Source of the DNA: Rusavskia elegans | Lineage: Eukaryota > Ascomycota > Lecanoromycetes > Teloschistales > Teloschistaceae | Direction of reading: 5' to 3' | DNA length: 64,000 bases | Assembly (NCBI GenBank): GCA_011316305.1 | Contig: SAUG01000030.1 | Location: forward strand, 1-64,000 | Part shown: one piece after another, positions 10,548-22,324 of the stretch | Layout: every line of letters starts with the position of its first letter | Numbering within the stretch: position 1 is the stretch's first letter | The notes under the pieces: generated by a model | Database searches by the model: none | What the model was told of the DNA's origin: nothing | What the model saw: only the letters and a program-made list of their open reading frames with translations | Translations under genes and position numbers: made by a program

Positions 10548-11878
10548 CAAGAGTGTATACTGTGGTTTATCAAGTAGAACATCCCCTAAATAGCCCGTAC
10601 GAAGGTACAAGACCAACGAAGAACCTTGTTCAGGGGTGTTTACTATTTCCCCTTCAAGGCAATGCAGCAAACCGAAGTGTTCGGTATGTATATTAATAAT
10701 TAATTTCGTGGCAGCGATGTCTCGATCCAATGCTTAGTCACAAATAATTGTATGATGACGTAAGTAACCGAGCGAGACAAGGTTACTTCGTACCAAGACA
10801 AATATTAATGTTCTGGACCTTGTTGACCACCGCCATATGACTGGAAATCCCCTTGTCTCAGATGAGAGAGATGCAATGACAGCCAATGACCGACAACATC
10901 GCCTACTAATACATTATTTAGAGAGAGTCCATTATTGTCTGAACCGAGCTACTCGGTCACACCAGGGAATTCCTCGGGCAAGCTTCTCGACACATTGCTG
11001 TGCTGCAAGCCCCATTTTCATCAGGCCAGACAAACACCAGGAATCGTTCCTGCAGGAGAAGACAGCGGCAACGGGCGGGATCGTTCCTTCCCCAACCTTC
11101 TGTGCTGTTGTAAATAGCCTCATTTCCAAGGACGTCCCCTTCTACCAAACTCGATGGCCTCTTGTGATCTTCTTCGATCGCCCATGTCCCCAGCTCAACG
11201 AATCGAACGGCATTTCTAGGCTTGCTAGTACTTGCCTCTCACGTGCAATGTTCGCATCATTCCCACCAATGTGGCTTCTACTGCATGCCGCTGACGTTGG
11301 GCATCGATGCGCGACACAATCAGACTTGCTCGTCTAAGCCAGTCGGATGCCATCTCTTGCTGCATTGGGTTAACGATTACCGCCGGCCTCTGTGAAGATG
11401 TCGCTACTGCATCTGCATCCTAACCATTTCCATAACTTGGCAAGGGCCACATCCCTCGTCCGAGACTCTTTCTCGACGTGGCTCCAATTGGCCAATGACA
11501 TGCATCTCATTGGCCAGATATGCCAGCGATATCGATGCTCACGCTTCATCTCGAATCGCAAGAGGGTGGACGACAATCGATTTTCTTTCGTTCATATGCT
11601 ACCATGGCGGCCGTGGCAGCGTGGGATTTGATGCCCTTCCTTCGCTTTGGGTCGAGTAGCGCACTGAGTACCTTTGTTGCCCTCAAATCATCATCGGTCG
11701 TTGAGTCTTATTTTCCGTGTCCGTTTTGTCCGACCTGCTTTCAACTGCTTTCCCGTCCTTCCCCGTCTTCCCCACATAGGTCCAATCGAACGGGCCCAAT
11801 GAAAAATGGGTAAGAAAAAGCATAAGAAGCATCAACAGTTCCCGTTCGGAGAACTCTCACCTTTTGCCCCAACGGCTG
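10548..11878. other. long gap without a supported gene
   Basis: Several overlapping short frames occur on both strands (for example 10837-11337 plus, 10957-11148 minus, 11370-11576 minus). None shows a domain, a proper splice chain or consistent codon use. A minus-strand stretch around 11230-11370 beginning MQQEMASDWLRRAS is helix-like but ends after about 46 codons. I see no RNA gene or repeat. Confidence 0.4.
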
Positions 11879-14800
11879 ATGATGGCTCATCCTTATACAA
11901 CATTCGGGGGTTATGCCAAACTTCCAAGGTTTCAATACGCAAATATCAATCCACAATCTTTTCAATATTCCAACCTCCCTACATATGCACCACCCCCTGA
12001 TCCTCCAACTTTTGAGCCGCCGGCTGATCACCCGGTGGAGAAGGACGACGAAGCAGTAGCCAATGATGAAGCAGAAAATTCTCCAGCGGAAGGGAGTGGT
12101 CCACCTGCCGGTATGATTGCATGGATACAGTCACTTCGTTTCATCGACTGATCTGCCTTGATGTCAGGAGAGGAGGTTCCTAGTGAGGAAAAAGTTGAGA
12201 CAAACGAAGCTCCTGAGGCTGTCCATGAAAACGAAGCTCCAGCCGATGAAGTATTGACGGCCGAGCCTATCTCTGACAGTGACCGTCCTGGTAACCCAGG
12301 CGATGAAGTCCTTGGTGCGGAGGCGCAGACTCAAGAGTCTAGTGAAGGCTCAGAAAACCCGGAACCAACAGCCGACACCGTTCCAATTGATCCAGCTGTC
12401 GACGATGGTGGAAACGAAGGCGGCGAAAATAGGCACAAAGAAGCCGACTTTCCACCAATTGAACCCGGGGAAGTTGAGGAGGACACGAAGGCTGGCGAGC
12501 CAGTAGTAAGTCACCGAGTCAGCTTTTGCTCGGATATGTCCGTACTCACAGCTTGCAGGTGAATGTGCCGGCTGATGAAGTTGTTGAAGCTGCACCAATA
12601 ACGTCTCCTGACGCAGCTCCAGCAGTAGAGCCTACACCAGACGCGGCAACAACAGGGCAACTGCCGCCAACCACCGCAGGACCGGCTGATGATAAGGCTG
12701 GGAAGAAGTCGAAAAAGTCAAGTAAGACGAAGGAAAAAGAATCCAAATCCAAAATCAAGGCGAAAGAAAAAGCAAAAGCAAAAGAAGCAGAAAAAGAGAA
12801 GGAGAAGGACAAGAGCAAAGAAAAGGAGAAGGAAAAGGCAAAGAGTAGCGGCAAGAAGAAGAAAGGAAAAGCTAAGGTGGACTCAGTCGCAATCCCAAAT
12901 GATGAGTCGGGACCAGGCCCAGAAAGCTGCCCACCTGATGCTTCGGCAGTAGAAACCCAGGCAGAGGCAGTGGCTGATCCACCGACAGAGACACCAATTG
13001 ATCCACCAACAGAGACACCAGTTGATCTACCGACAGAGACACCAGTTGATCCACCGACAGAGACACCAATTAATCCACCGACAGAGATACCGATTGATCT
13101 ACCAACAGAGACACCGATTGATCCACCAACAGAGACACCAATTGATCCACCGACGGAGACACCAATTGATCCACCGACAGAGACACCAATTGATCCACCG
13201 ACAGAGACACCACCAGAGCCAGTTGTCAAGTCGGAGAGCCCGCAGTCGGAAGGAGCCACTGCTGAGATAGAACAAGGCTCGCTAGATGAGAAGCCAAGTG
13301 TACCAGACCAAGTCTCAGAGCCTGGAAATGAAGCAGGAAACGGCGCTGATCCACAGACGAAGGATCTTACACCAGACGAGGCAATAACCGACCTGGAGAA
13401 TGAAGGAAATCTCAATGATGATCCTTCCGCGCCGATTACGCAGGAAGCAAAGCCTAGTAAGACTTCAGACGTTGAGGTAACTACACCAAACGATAGTAGC
13501 GAGGCAACGCAGCCATCGATGGGAATCGACGAGAATCCTACAGCACCGCCGACTACGAATAATGATGTTGTAGCGAACGATGCCCCTTCGGATGTGAGCG
13601 ATACTAACCCACCATCTGGGCCTGCCAATGTGGAAACTGTAGAGGTAATCGAGCATATTGTGAAGGACACATCCCTGGAAGCTTCTCCGTCCGAAGTCCC
13701 AAATGGCTTGACACCTACACCGGAGGCTACTCAAGAGGAAGAGGAAAAATTAGACGTTATAGAGCCTTTACCAACAGAGGAAAACCCGAAGGTTGAAGAG
13801 CAGCCGGACCTTGTTCCTGAGGCTGAGGCAGCAGCTATCGTACTAACGAATGAGCCTTCTGCCACAGAAACAATCCAAGAAGCGCTTCAGTCGGAAGTCC
13901 TGAACGAGTCACCCCCCGGAAATACCCAAGCTGGAGACAAAATAAGTAAAGTTGATGCTCCCCAAGCTCAGGCAGCCGAGACAGCACGACAAGATCCCCC
14001 TCTGGAAAGCCCAAGCGAGTCTGCAGCGGAGGCCGTCAAACCTGATGACGAGAAGGTGGAAGTCGTCGAGCCTCCGCTAGAACCTGGTGGCGTGAAGGCT
14101 GAAGAGCAGTCCGTTGATGTCACCCAGAAGGAGGCGGCAATTGTCGATACCGAGGCTTTGGACAGAGCCATCGAACATCAGATTGAAGAGAAGCCTGCGG
14201 CTGATGAGCCTCCTATTGAAATTGTCACTGCTGCTGTTGATGAGATAAAAGACGACGCCATCCAAGATCAGATTCAAGATCAGCCTGCTGCTGATGAGCC
14301 TCCTATTGAAATTGTCGCTGCTGCTGTTGATGAGAAGAACGACAAAGCCACCGAAGATCGGATTGAAGAGAAGCCTGCGGCTGATGAGCCTCCTGTTGAA
14401 ATTGTCGCTGCTGCTGTTGATGAGAAGGCGGTCGAGGCCGCGCCGGCAGAGATACTTCCACCAGTAGAGCAAAGTGCACCCGCGGAGAAACCGTCCAACC
14501 CACCATGCGTTGAAGACACTCACAACGGAGAGCCCATTGAGCAAGCATCTATTGAAATAGCGCCAAGCGAACCGACTCTTGTTGAGGAGCCAGCCGTTGA
14601 CCAAGCCTCTACTGAAATGACGCCCTGCGAACCTGCTCTTGTTAAGGAGCCCACCGCTGAGCCGGTCGCTGAGTCGGCTCCCATTGCCGATGCTCCTCCG
14701 TCCCCAAATTCCGAGAAGCACCGCAAGAAGAAGGCCGCGGGGTGGGAACGGCCGCGAAGGTACAGCAAGACATCAACGGCAGGTAGCGATCTCAGTGGTT

Positions 14801-15471
14801 CGATAACAAAGACGGGTCCTTTGTCTGATAAGCCCCCTTCCGAATCCACAGCGACCAAGCAAAAGCGACATAGCAGCAGACGCACCCTCGAGCTGGATTT
14901 TGCTGGTAAGGGCACAGATCATGGTAAATCGGAGCGGCCGAAGATCTCGCGGTCCTCAACCAGCAGGCGGTCCCATCGAAAAGACCGTGAGCCCGAGCCA
15001 GCTGCGAGGCCAAGAATCCTCGAACGAGTGAAGACGGAAGCCGATGGGCGAGCCCAGTACCGCGTCAATGATTCCGCACCGGAGAGACCTAGCAGAAGAA
15101 GAGGGGAAGAGAGTTTCCGGAGGGAGCACCGGAGCGACAAGCATCGAGATGGGGACAGGCATCGTGAGCGGGAGCGAGAGCGAGAGCGCGAAAAGGAGAG
15201 AGAAAAGCAAAGAGAAAAGGAAAGAGAAGAAGCCAAGGAGCGCGAACGGGAAAAAGAAAAGAACAGGCAAGAGGAAGACGAAGAAAGGCGCGAACGCCGA
15301 CGTCGCAGGAGAGAGGAGGATCGCAAGGGCAGAGATGGTGAAGGGAGAGAAAGGCATCATCGACATCGCGAGCATGATCGGGAAAGGCGACGGAGAGATT
15401 CGAGTCCGCCGCCGGCGAAGAAGATTGGGAAATCTTGGGGCTCAGGGTTGAGGAAGTTGCTTGCTTTTTGA
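11879..15471 (+). CDS. large low-complexity acidic/basic protein with tandem repeats
   Basis: Exons 11879-12110, 12168-12505 and 12559-15471 sum to 3483 nt, 1160 residues. No catalytic domain is recognised. In order it has a short Tyr/Pro-rich start (MMAHPYTTFGGYAKL), an acidic Glu/Pro/Ala region, a Lys/Glu run (about residues 240-300), a minisatellite-encoded PPTETPID repeat (about 327-406), and a long acidic region with three 30-residue repeats (IEEKPAADEPP..). A basic Ser/Arg region follows, then an Arg/Glu charged coil (RERERERE type, near the C-terminus) and a conserved-looking tail KSWGSGLRKLLAF. It is likely disordered and may be a nuclear scaffold; that is inference. The start is uncertain: a different frame offers MGKKKHKKHQQF at 11806, which would need an extra intron or a sequence error to reach this frame. 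Confidence 0.75.
12976..13212 (+). repeat. 24-bp minisatellite inside the coding sequence, about 10 copies
   Basis: The unit GATCCACCGACAGAGACACC plus AATT encodes the octapeptide DPPTETPI and repeats about ten times head to tail. Variants (GTT for ATT, CTA for CCA, AAT for GAT) give V/I, L/P and N/D changes. The period is 24 bp, so gain or loss of units keeps the frame. Copies towards the 3' end are closest to identical, suggesting recent expansion there. Confidence 0.95.
14182..14430 (+). repeat. 90-bp in-frame tandem repeat, three copies
   Basis: Three 30-residue units begin at about 14182, 14272 and 14362, each carrying the core PAADEPPIEIVAAAVDE with small changes. The third is partial, diverging after AAVDEK. 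As with the upstream minisatellite, the period is a multiple of three. Confidence 0.9.
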
Positions 15472-16540
15472 CCGGATCGATATACGTGTGTGAAACGTGA
15501 GTGGTGTAAGAGTGGGAGGGGAGGTGATGGAGAGTCTTGTCATGAATCATGTATAACGGCTGTGAGCTATGATGGACGACCTGTACACACGGGCGGCTGG
15601 GCATTGTATGAATTTGGGATGTATGAGATTAATACTGTTTACGATGGTCGGTATTTTACTGTTCGAATATTGTACTTTCTGAATTCCTGTGCCTTTGCGT
15701 TGGTATGTTCAGAATTTGACGTACAATCGAGTTGGTGCTATACTGATGGATGATATTTACACATCATAACAATGACAGGGACAGGAATAGAAGTAAGCCA
15801 CTGTCATTGGCCGCTTGTACGCGAGTCTTATCATGATGGCAATTGCAATGCCTTTGGTAATCTACTGTGCCTCGAAAGCCGTGACCCTTCCTCGGGGTTG
15901 GGTTTCAGGATCAAATATTGATCCAGCATGTGTGTATTGTAGGAGTAATCTGTCTTGCTTGAGAGGTGGGCGGACACACATCTGCATTTCGAGCGCAGGC
16001 TTACTGAAGAGATATGCTTGTGCTGCCGGTTGAATTTTCGACGTTGTAGCATCGGATTTTTCCCCCGAAGTATCTAAGGTAGCTTGAGATGACGAGCGTT
16101 TGGGGTGTAGGTGTGGAAGACTGGAAAAGGCTGAAACCAAGCAACGAGGCTTAGACGGTAGAGTCATGCGGTATATCGGAATCTTTACCTAGAACACACC
16201 CACTCATGAGCTTGGTTTATTTAGTAGACGCCGCGCCGTTGCTTGGCTTCATCTGGTTAATTTTGCGATCTTGAAGTCGTTTGATTCGTTCGATGTCCTC
16301 CCTGGTGGATGTCTAAGGAGTGACTGCATGAGACGGTCCTGTGGAGGAGTCGCGGATGCCGTGCAACAGTTGAGTTGCTGGGCCGGGAGTAGAAAGTTAC
16401 TGGAGCTCGGATGGCTTGGACCGTCGTGTATAGAGAAGCAACTCTCTGCTACCGTCAGCACGTTGCCATTTCACTTTCTTGCCGGCCAGTCACCCATTCG
16501 GCCTTCCATCCCAATCTTCTCTGTTCTTCATATAAGCAAG
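15472..16540. other. gap between two plus-strand genes
   Basis: This gap contains the 3' flank of the repeat-rich protein and the promoter of the DUF7702 gene. The DUF7702 frame is open upstream to about 16271, but that stretch does not look like protein from this family. No other gene or repeat is seen. Confidence 0.4.
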
Positions 16541-17422
16541 ATGCCACTTCCTGAAACAAGCAGGCTGGCCATTGCCGATATCGTCTTTTACATCCCCGCC
16601 CTGATCCTCTCGATCATCATCGTCGTCCGTCACGGCTTCGACCGTCAGCTTGGATGGGTCTTCTTGACTTTCTTGGCTCTCATACGTCTTATCGGTAATT
16701 CCGAGGAAATAGCTGCGAATGCACAACATTCGAACGGCCTCTTCATCGCGGCCGCCGTCCTGAATGCTCTCGGCCTCGGTCCACTTCTCCTCGCCATGAT
16801 AGGCATGCTCAAACGGGTCGAGCAAGCCGTATCGCAAACCCGAGTGAACGCGAACCGAAGTCTGTTGCAAGTGGCTCCTGCTAGATTTCTCAACCTGTCC
16901 CGGGTCGCACTTCTGGTCGCCCTCATCCTGGCTGCGGTCGGTAGCGCCAAATTGTACAGTTCGGATCGTTCCGAGCATTCCCAAGGGACAACGTTGGCAC
17001 GAGCCGGCATCGTCATCTTCCTAGTCCTGTTCCTGGGCCTTGTCGGCGTCACGACTGTGCTTGCCGCCAGCATCTTTCGCGGCCGTGAACCGGTCAACAT
17101 CGGCGAACGGCGGATCCTCTATGCCGTGATAGCGAGCGTTCCTTTCCTTGCTGTACGGCTCCTCTATTCCCTTCTGGTCTATTTCGATACGACAAGTTCC
17201 ACTTTCGTCCTCCGAGGAGGTAACATCTGGGTGCGCAGCTTCATGAGCGTAGCCGAGGAGTGGATTACGGTGATTTTGTATTTGACTGCTGGTCTGGCTG
17301 CTCCACGGATTGCACGAAGTGAGTTGGAGGTATCGCCATTTGGGGAAGCCTATGGACTGGTGGACAGCGAGCCAGCACATAGTAAAGTTTACACGGCCCG
17401 TCGGACTCAGTGCCCTGCTTGA
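16541..17422 (+). CDS. DUF7702-type seven-helix membrane protein
   Basis: A single exon from MPLPETSRLAIADIVFY gives 293 residues. About seven hydrophobic segments are visible: IVFYIPALILSIIIVV, LGWVFLTFLALIRLI, a third around GLFIAAAVLNALGLGPLLLA, a fourth at LVALILAAVGSA, then IVIFLVLFLGLVGVTTVL, AVIASVPFLAVRLLYSLLVY and WITVILYLTAGLAA. The order of segments, the NSEE motif after helix 2 and the RLLYSLL motif in helix 6 match the fungal DUF7702 integral membrane family as I remember it. Its function is unknown. The start is the Met immediately before the first helix; the longer open frame upstream is judged 5' UTR. Confidence 0.82.
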   Translation: MPLPETSRLAIADIVFYIPALILSIIIVVRHGFDRQLGWVFLTFLALIRLIGNSEEIAANAQHSNGLFIAAAVLNALGLGPLLLAMIGMLKRVEQAVSQTRVNANRSLLQVAPARFLNLSRVALLVALILAAVGSAKLYSSDRSEHSQGTTLARAGIVIFLVLFLGLVGVTTVLAASIFRGREPVNIGERRILYAVIASVPFLAVRLLYSLLVYFDTTSSTFVLRGGNIWVRSFMSVAEEWITVILYLTAGLAAPRIARSELEVSPFGEAYGLVDSEPAHSKVYTARRTQCPA

Positions 17423-18087
17423 TCTTCATAGTTTCTTCAGAATGCATTCCTCTGCCTGCGTTAATCGGGCCTGAAACATATCTATACTTCCGACCAGGAA
17501 TCAGTAGAACAGTATCGGAATCAAGTCATGATGTCTGGGGATGAAAATACCCTTGAGCATCATAAATTTGATGCCGTAATTATCTGCAATTAACCATCAT
17601 TCACTGGGTTTGCTTCTCGACTTTCTTGTAGGCTGATATAAGTCTGGGGCACTCAAGACGGGATGGAGGGCACTGCTTACTGACAGACCTACAAGCCTTA
17701 ATCCGATAACGGCGGATCGAATATACTGTACTGAAATTATAGACGGCGGTTAAGATGGAAGAACAAGGCTTCTATGATATTCGGAGTCTTAACAACACAA
17801 TGAATAAGGAGAGTTGAGCGTCTCACCAAGCAAGGCTTATCCCTTCGCCTGCTAGAGAGCGTGTTCCTTCTGCCCTACCAGACTCGTCATGTCAGATCAA
17901 TCCCAATATGGGTCGTACAGCACCTGGTACCTCGATGAAGGATACCATCGTTCTAACGACTGTTAGAATATCACTGTGTAGCCTTTCATATACAAGTGAC
18001 TCTGGACACAACAAGGCCATTGGTTGGTAGGGCCGAAGGAACACACTGGCAGACGAAGGGATAAGTAAGGCTCTCGATACTCTTATA
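17423..18087. other. gap carrying a dispersed repeat copy
   Basis: No gene is seen. The stretch holds one decayed copy of the repeat family described at 17883-18015. The rest is unremarkable, somewhat AT-rich sequence. Confidence 0.5.
17883..18015 (+). mobile_element. decayed copy 1 of dispersed inverted-repeat element
   Basis: The sequence begins CTCGTCA, like the terminal repeat of the full element at 43805. It shares the core GGTACCTCGAT-AAGGATA, then CATCGTTCTAACGA, and further downstream AAGTGACTCTGGA against GTGACTTGGA in the full copy. Differences are largely C/T and G/A transitions. No clear right terminus or target duplication is found. Confidence 0.7.
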
Positions 18088-18903
18088 TCATCTCACTTGA
18101 CACAATACTTCGCCATGTACAATAGCGTACCAACCGTCTTCACTGGAACCCCATGCACGCCACGCCTCAGCTAGACGATCGAGGTCCGTCTGTGTAGCAT
18201 GCCCACCAGTGATGGTGGTTTCTCTCCAGCCAGAATGCTGGATTCGGTCGACCCAGACGCTGCTCCACCAGGCTCGTTCTTCGGGGCTGTTATAGCACCA
18301 CGTACCAGCCGTGACAGTGATATCAGCCGCCAGAAATCCTGCTTCTTTCACCCAGGTATGGAGTCGTCTGCCCGCATCAGGCTCACCGCCATTCGCTCGT
18401 GCGACCTTGCAGTACAAGTCGACGAATTCTTTGAGACCGTTCACTTCCGGATAGAATGTGACGGTGCCTTGATCCGCTTCACGCATACACACAAGCCCTC
18501 CACTTTTCGCAACACGGCGCATCTCTCGAATCGCTTGGACCCTGTCGTCTTTGTCAAGGTACTGAAGTACCTGGTGAGCATGGACCATGTCGAAAGTCTT
18601 GTCAGGAAAGGGAAGCCTCTTTGCGTCTCCCACGTCGAACGAGACATTGTTGACACCTCTCTTAGCGGCAAGCTTGAGGCCTGCCTCGAAGGGATCTGAA
18701 GTTGTGTCTAAGCCAATTACCTTTCCTTGGGGAACCATCGAAGCCAGATCAACAGTGATACTACCAGGCCCGCAGCCGACATCGAGTATCACCATATCAG
18801 GTTTTAGAGAGCCCACAAGATAAGCGGCTGAATTCGACACTGTTCGCCAGCCATGACCCCGGAGGACGGATTGATGATGTCCATGGGGGTATTCTTGAGT
18901 CAT
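18088..18903 (-). CDS. class I SAM-dependent methyltransferase (UbiE-like)
   Basis: A single exon gives 271 residues. The Rossmann SAM-binding motif I is VILDVGCGPGSI (about residues 38-49), followed by an acidic residue at the end of strand 2 (VIGLDTT), motif VGDAKRLPFPDKTFD, and HQVLQYLDKDDRVQAIREM typical of Methyltransf_11/25 enzymes. The N-terminal block HHQSVLRGHGWRTV and the Trp-rich C-terminal block with WWSSVWVDRIQ recur in fungal relatives, many in secondary metabolism, but no synthase gene is nearby. The substrate is unknown. Confidence 0.85.
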   Translation of the reverse strand: MTQEYPHGHHQSVLRGHGWRTVSNSAAYLVGSLKPDMVILDVGCGPGSITVDLASMVPQGKVIGLDTTSDPFEAGLKLAAKRGVNNVSFDVGDAKRLPFPDKTFDMVHAHQVLQYLDKDDRVQAIREMRRVAKSGGLVCMREADQGTVTFYPEVNGLKEFVDLYCKVARANGGEPDAGRRLHTWVKEAGFLAADITVTAGTWCYNSPEERAWWSSVWVDRIQHSGWRETTITGGHATQTDLDRLAEAWRAWGSSEDGWYAIVHGEVLCQVR

Positions 18904-19311
18904 AGCGACAAGCGCCTGGCAAAGACACTTTGAAATAGCCGTGAATCTTGCTATGCTGTCTTACCCTCAAAAGGGACCTCCAAAGGAAGCGTCAATGACT
19001 CGACCAAGAGGATCATGCCAAGAGTTTTCCAGGAATATGAATGACTAAGCAACCTTATGTAGCTCACGACATACGTCGTTTTTTTCAAAGTCTCGAGCTA
19101 GCTGCCTGGAGTTCCATCACAAGTTCGCTATGAGGCTTCGAAGTCAGTCAGTATGAGCATTCAGAGCTAGTGATTCCGTTATCGAAGTCACACCCTGATC
19201 ACGCTTCTCAATTCAACAAGACTACGCCTTTCGACGTCAAGAGGACCGCGATTGGGACAACTGGGTGGTCTTGGGTTCTGGGTCCAACCTCTACACTGAT
19301 AGCCCGTAACG
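18904..19311. promoter_or_regulatory. divergent promoter, methyltransferase / SEC24
   Basis: This 408-bp gap lies between divergent starts. There is a T-rich run near 19081. No clear TATA box or known operator is recognised. Confidence 0.35.
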
Positions 19312-22300
19312 ATGTCCGCCACTCAACCTGGTTATGCAGCCCCTGCACCAGGCCAGCATGAGCAGTATGACCAATCCGGAGCCCACCAAGTACCAGATTA
19401 TCGCGACAATGCATCCCCAGTCCAGGGCGCAGGTGCCCCGTCCTCCAATGCTGCCCGAAGAAAACGTCAGTATGCCGGACAAGCATATGAATTCGGAGGC
19501 GGCGATAATGCAGCTCTGGGAGGGCAGATGCAAGGTGGCGGGGGCTATCCTGGACCACCAGGCGCAGGTTATGGAGGGTATGGTCAGCAGCCACAACAAC
19601 CCACATATCAACAGCCCGCCTACGGTACCGATCAAGGAGCAATTCCCTCCCCGGTTGTCCCTTCCTATGGTCAACCGCCTGTAGCTGGAGGATACCAGCC
19701 TCCTACTCCGGCGTACCCAACCCATCATGCTCCTTCCTTGTCCCCCAGACTGGATGGCATACAGCACGGCATGAACAACATGAGTATAGGAGGCCAACCA
19801 CCCCAGCAAGGCCAGCATATGCAACAAAGGCCTCAGCTCAACCAATTGTATCCAACAGACCTGTTGAATGCGCCCCTTAATGTCGCCGAGTTAGAGCTGC
19901 CTCCTCCACCTATAATATTACCCCCTAATGTAAGTCCCTTTTTATTCCTCCCGTCCTTGTCGTGCTCTAATGACACTCAACAGTCGAGCGTTACTCCATC
20001 ACCGCATGCAAATTGTCCGCCGAAACATGTCCGGTCCACCTTAAACGCTGTACCAACAACTCACTCTCTCCTCAAGAAATCCCGTCTCCCTTTTGCTTTG
20101 GTCATACAGCCATATAGCTCGTTACACGATGATGAGGACCCAGTACCAGTCGTACCTGACCAGGTTATCGCAAGATGTCGACGATGTCGGTCGTATATCA
20201 ACCCCTTCGCGACTTTCCTGGATCAAGGTCATCGCTGGAGATGTAACATGTGCAATCTAACGAACGATGTACCTCAAGCTTTCGACTGGGATGCTGCCAC
20301 ACAGAAACAAATGGATCGGTGGGCGAGACCTGAGCTGAATTACTCTGTAGTCGAGTTTATTGCACCTCAGGAATACATGGTTCGCCCACCTCAGCCATTG
20401 GTTTACTTATTTCTTTTCGACGTCAGCTACGCCTCGGTCACAAGCGGGCTTCTTGCTACAGGGGCACGCTGCATTTTAGAAAGCCTTGACCGAATACCAA
20501 ATGCAGATCGAAGGACCCGATTGGGATTTATGGCGGTCGATTCAAGCCTTCATTACTTCGCTATTCCACGAGACGACAGCGAAGTGGGTGAAACAAGTAT
20601 GCTCGTTGTCAGCGATCTGGATGAGCCCTTCCTTCCCACACCTGCAGACCTTCTCGTGACCCTCACAGAATGTAGGGAGAATATTGAAACATTCCTTGGC
20701 AAACTCCAAGAGATGTTTCAGAATACTCAGAATGGTGGTTCTTGTATGGGTTCCGCGCTCAGAGCTGGCCACAAGCTCATCTCCCCTGTGGGCGGAAAGC
20801 TTACTGTGCTCACCGCGAGCTTACCGAACATTGGTCACGGCAAACTAGACATGCGAGAAGATAAGAAAATTCTGGGAACTAGCAAAGAAGGAAGCTTACT
20901 ACAAACTGGGAACAGTTTCTATAAGAGCTTTGCCGTCGAGTGTTCTAAAAACCAGGTCTCCATCGACATGTTTCTCTTCTCTTCACAATACCAGGATGTT
21001 GCGTCTCTGAGCAATTTGCCAAGGTACACGGGAGGACAAACGTACTTCTACCCTGGATGGAACGCTGCCAGAAGCGAAGACGCCATCAAGTTTGCGCGCG
21101 AGTTCTCCGACTACTTATCTGCTGAAATTGGACTTGAGGCGGTCCTTCGTGTACGAGCTACGACTGGATTACGGATGAACACGTTCTACGGCAACTTCTT
21201 CAACCGAAGCTCCGATCTCTGTGCGTTCCCAGCGTTCCCTAGAGACCAGAGCTACGTCGTGGAGGTCGCCATCGACGAATCTTTGAACAAAGGAGTGATC
21301 TGCTTGCAAAGCGCTGTACTACACACTACTTGCAACGGCGAGAGAAGAATCAGGGTTATGACACTGGCCCTGCCAACGACCCAATCCCTAGCAGACATGT
21401 ATGCTTCGGCCGATCAAGCAGCAATTGCTACGTTCTACAGCCACAAAGCGGTTGAACGTGCCCTGGGCAGCGGCCTAGAGCCGGCGCGAGATGCTCTCCA
21501 GTCGAAACTTGTGGAGCTCCTCCAGACGTACCGTAAGGAACTTGCTGGTGGGAACATGGGCGGCGGAGGGTTGCAATTTCCAGCGAACTTGAGGTGTCTA
21601 CCTGTCCTATTTCTGGGGCTGATCAAGAACGTAGGTTGAGTTGTTCATGTTCAAAGAACGGGACACAGAGTGCTAACTACTGGCAGATTGCGCTCCGAAA
21701 ATCGGCCCAAATACCTAGCGATATGCGTTCGGCTGCATTATGTCAACTATCGACTCTACCCCTTCCGCTTCTGGTGCAATTCATCTACCCCAAGATGTAT
21801 TCATTGCACGATATGCCCGACGACGCAGGCTTGGCGGATGAGCACAGTGGCGAAACAGGCATGCCACCTCCGATCAATCTTTCGTCGGCCTGTCTGGTAC
21901 CGTACGGGCTTTACCTGATCGATGACGGCCAAACGCAGTTTCTTTGGGTTGGCCGTGACGCGGTGCCACAGCTCCTTGACGATGTATTTGGCCTGCCGGA
22001 CAAGTCGCAGCTCAAGGTGGGAAAGCAAACGGTACCGGTGCTTGAGAACGACTTCAATGAGAGGGTCAGAGCCGTGATCGAAAAGAGCCGAGATCATCGA
22101 GGCAAAGGGGTAGGCAGCATAATCGTGCCCCATCTTTACGTGGTGCGAGAGGATGGGGAACCGGGAATGAGGCTGTGGGCAACGACGATGCTGGTGGAGG
22201 ACCGGGCGGATCAAGGGGTCAGCCTCAAGCAATGGTTGGGCATGATGGGGGAGAAGGTGAGTCTTTTCAGGTGTTCCACGAGAAACAGTCCGTCCACTAA

Positions 22301-22324
22301 CGTCAAGCTTAGGTTGCACAATAA
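19312..22324 (+). CDS. SEC24: COPII coat subunit Sec24
   Basis: Four exons (19312-19929, 19984-21630, 21687-22256, 22313-22324) sum to 2847 nt, 948 residues. Sec24 binds cargo sorting signals and with Sec23 forms the inner COPII coat on ER exit sites. Domains in order are a Pro/Gln/Gly-rich disordered N-terminus (~1-200), a zinc finger with Cys271, Cys274, Cys293 and Cys296 (CRRC..CNMC), a trunk domain from about [17 protein letters not shown], a beta-sandwich ([20 protein letters not shown]), a helical domain ([15 protein letters not shown]) and a gelsolin-like domain ([16 protein letters not shown]). The last exon encodes only VAQ and the stop. Intron 1 is 54 nt, in frame and stop-free, so retention would insert 18 residues. 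The family alignment supports splicing. Confidence 0.95.

Noticed and set aside
10837..11337. 166-codon plus-strand ORF
   Set aside because: No hydrophobic core, domain, repeat or splice neighbours; amino acid composition resembles random translation, and opposite-strand frames look equally good.
11230..11370. Possible minus-strand exon MQQEMASDWLRRAS...
   Set aside because: It ends after about 46 codons, and no donor or acceptor links it to any neighbouring frame; other frames of the same DNA look equally protein-like.
12546..13670. 374-codon minus-strand ORF rich in Gly/Ser/Val repeats opposite the minisatellite protein
   Set aside because: It is the mirror of the repeat and of biased codon use in the real plus-strand gene; it has no domain and no independent splice or start context.
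16271..16540. 90-residue N-terminal extension of the DUF7702 protein
   Set aside because: The extension is polar and Cys-rich, unlike the family, whose first helix begins directly after the Met at 16541.
18088..18903. Secondary-metabolite cluster around the UbiE-like methyltransferase
   Set aside because: No polyketide synthase, NRPS, terpene synthase or pathway regulator is present; the neighbours are a DUF7702 protein and SEC24.
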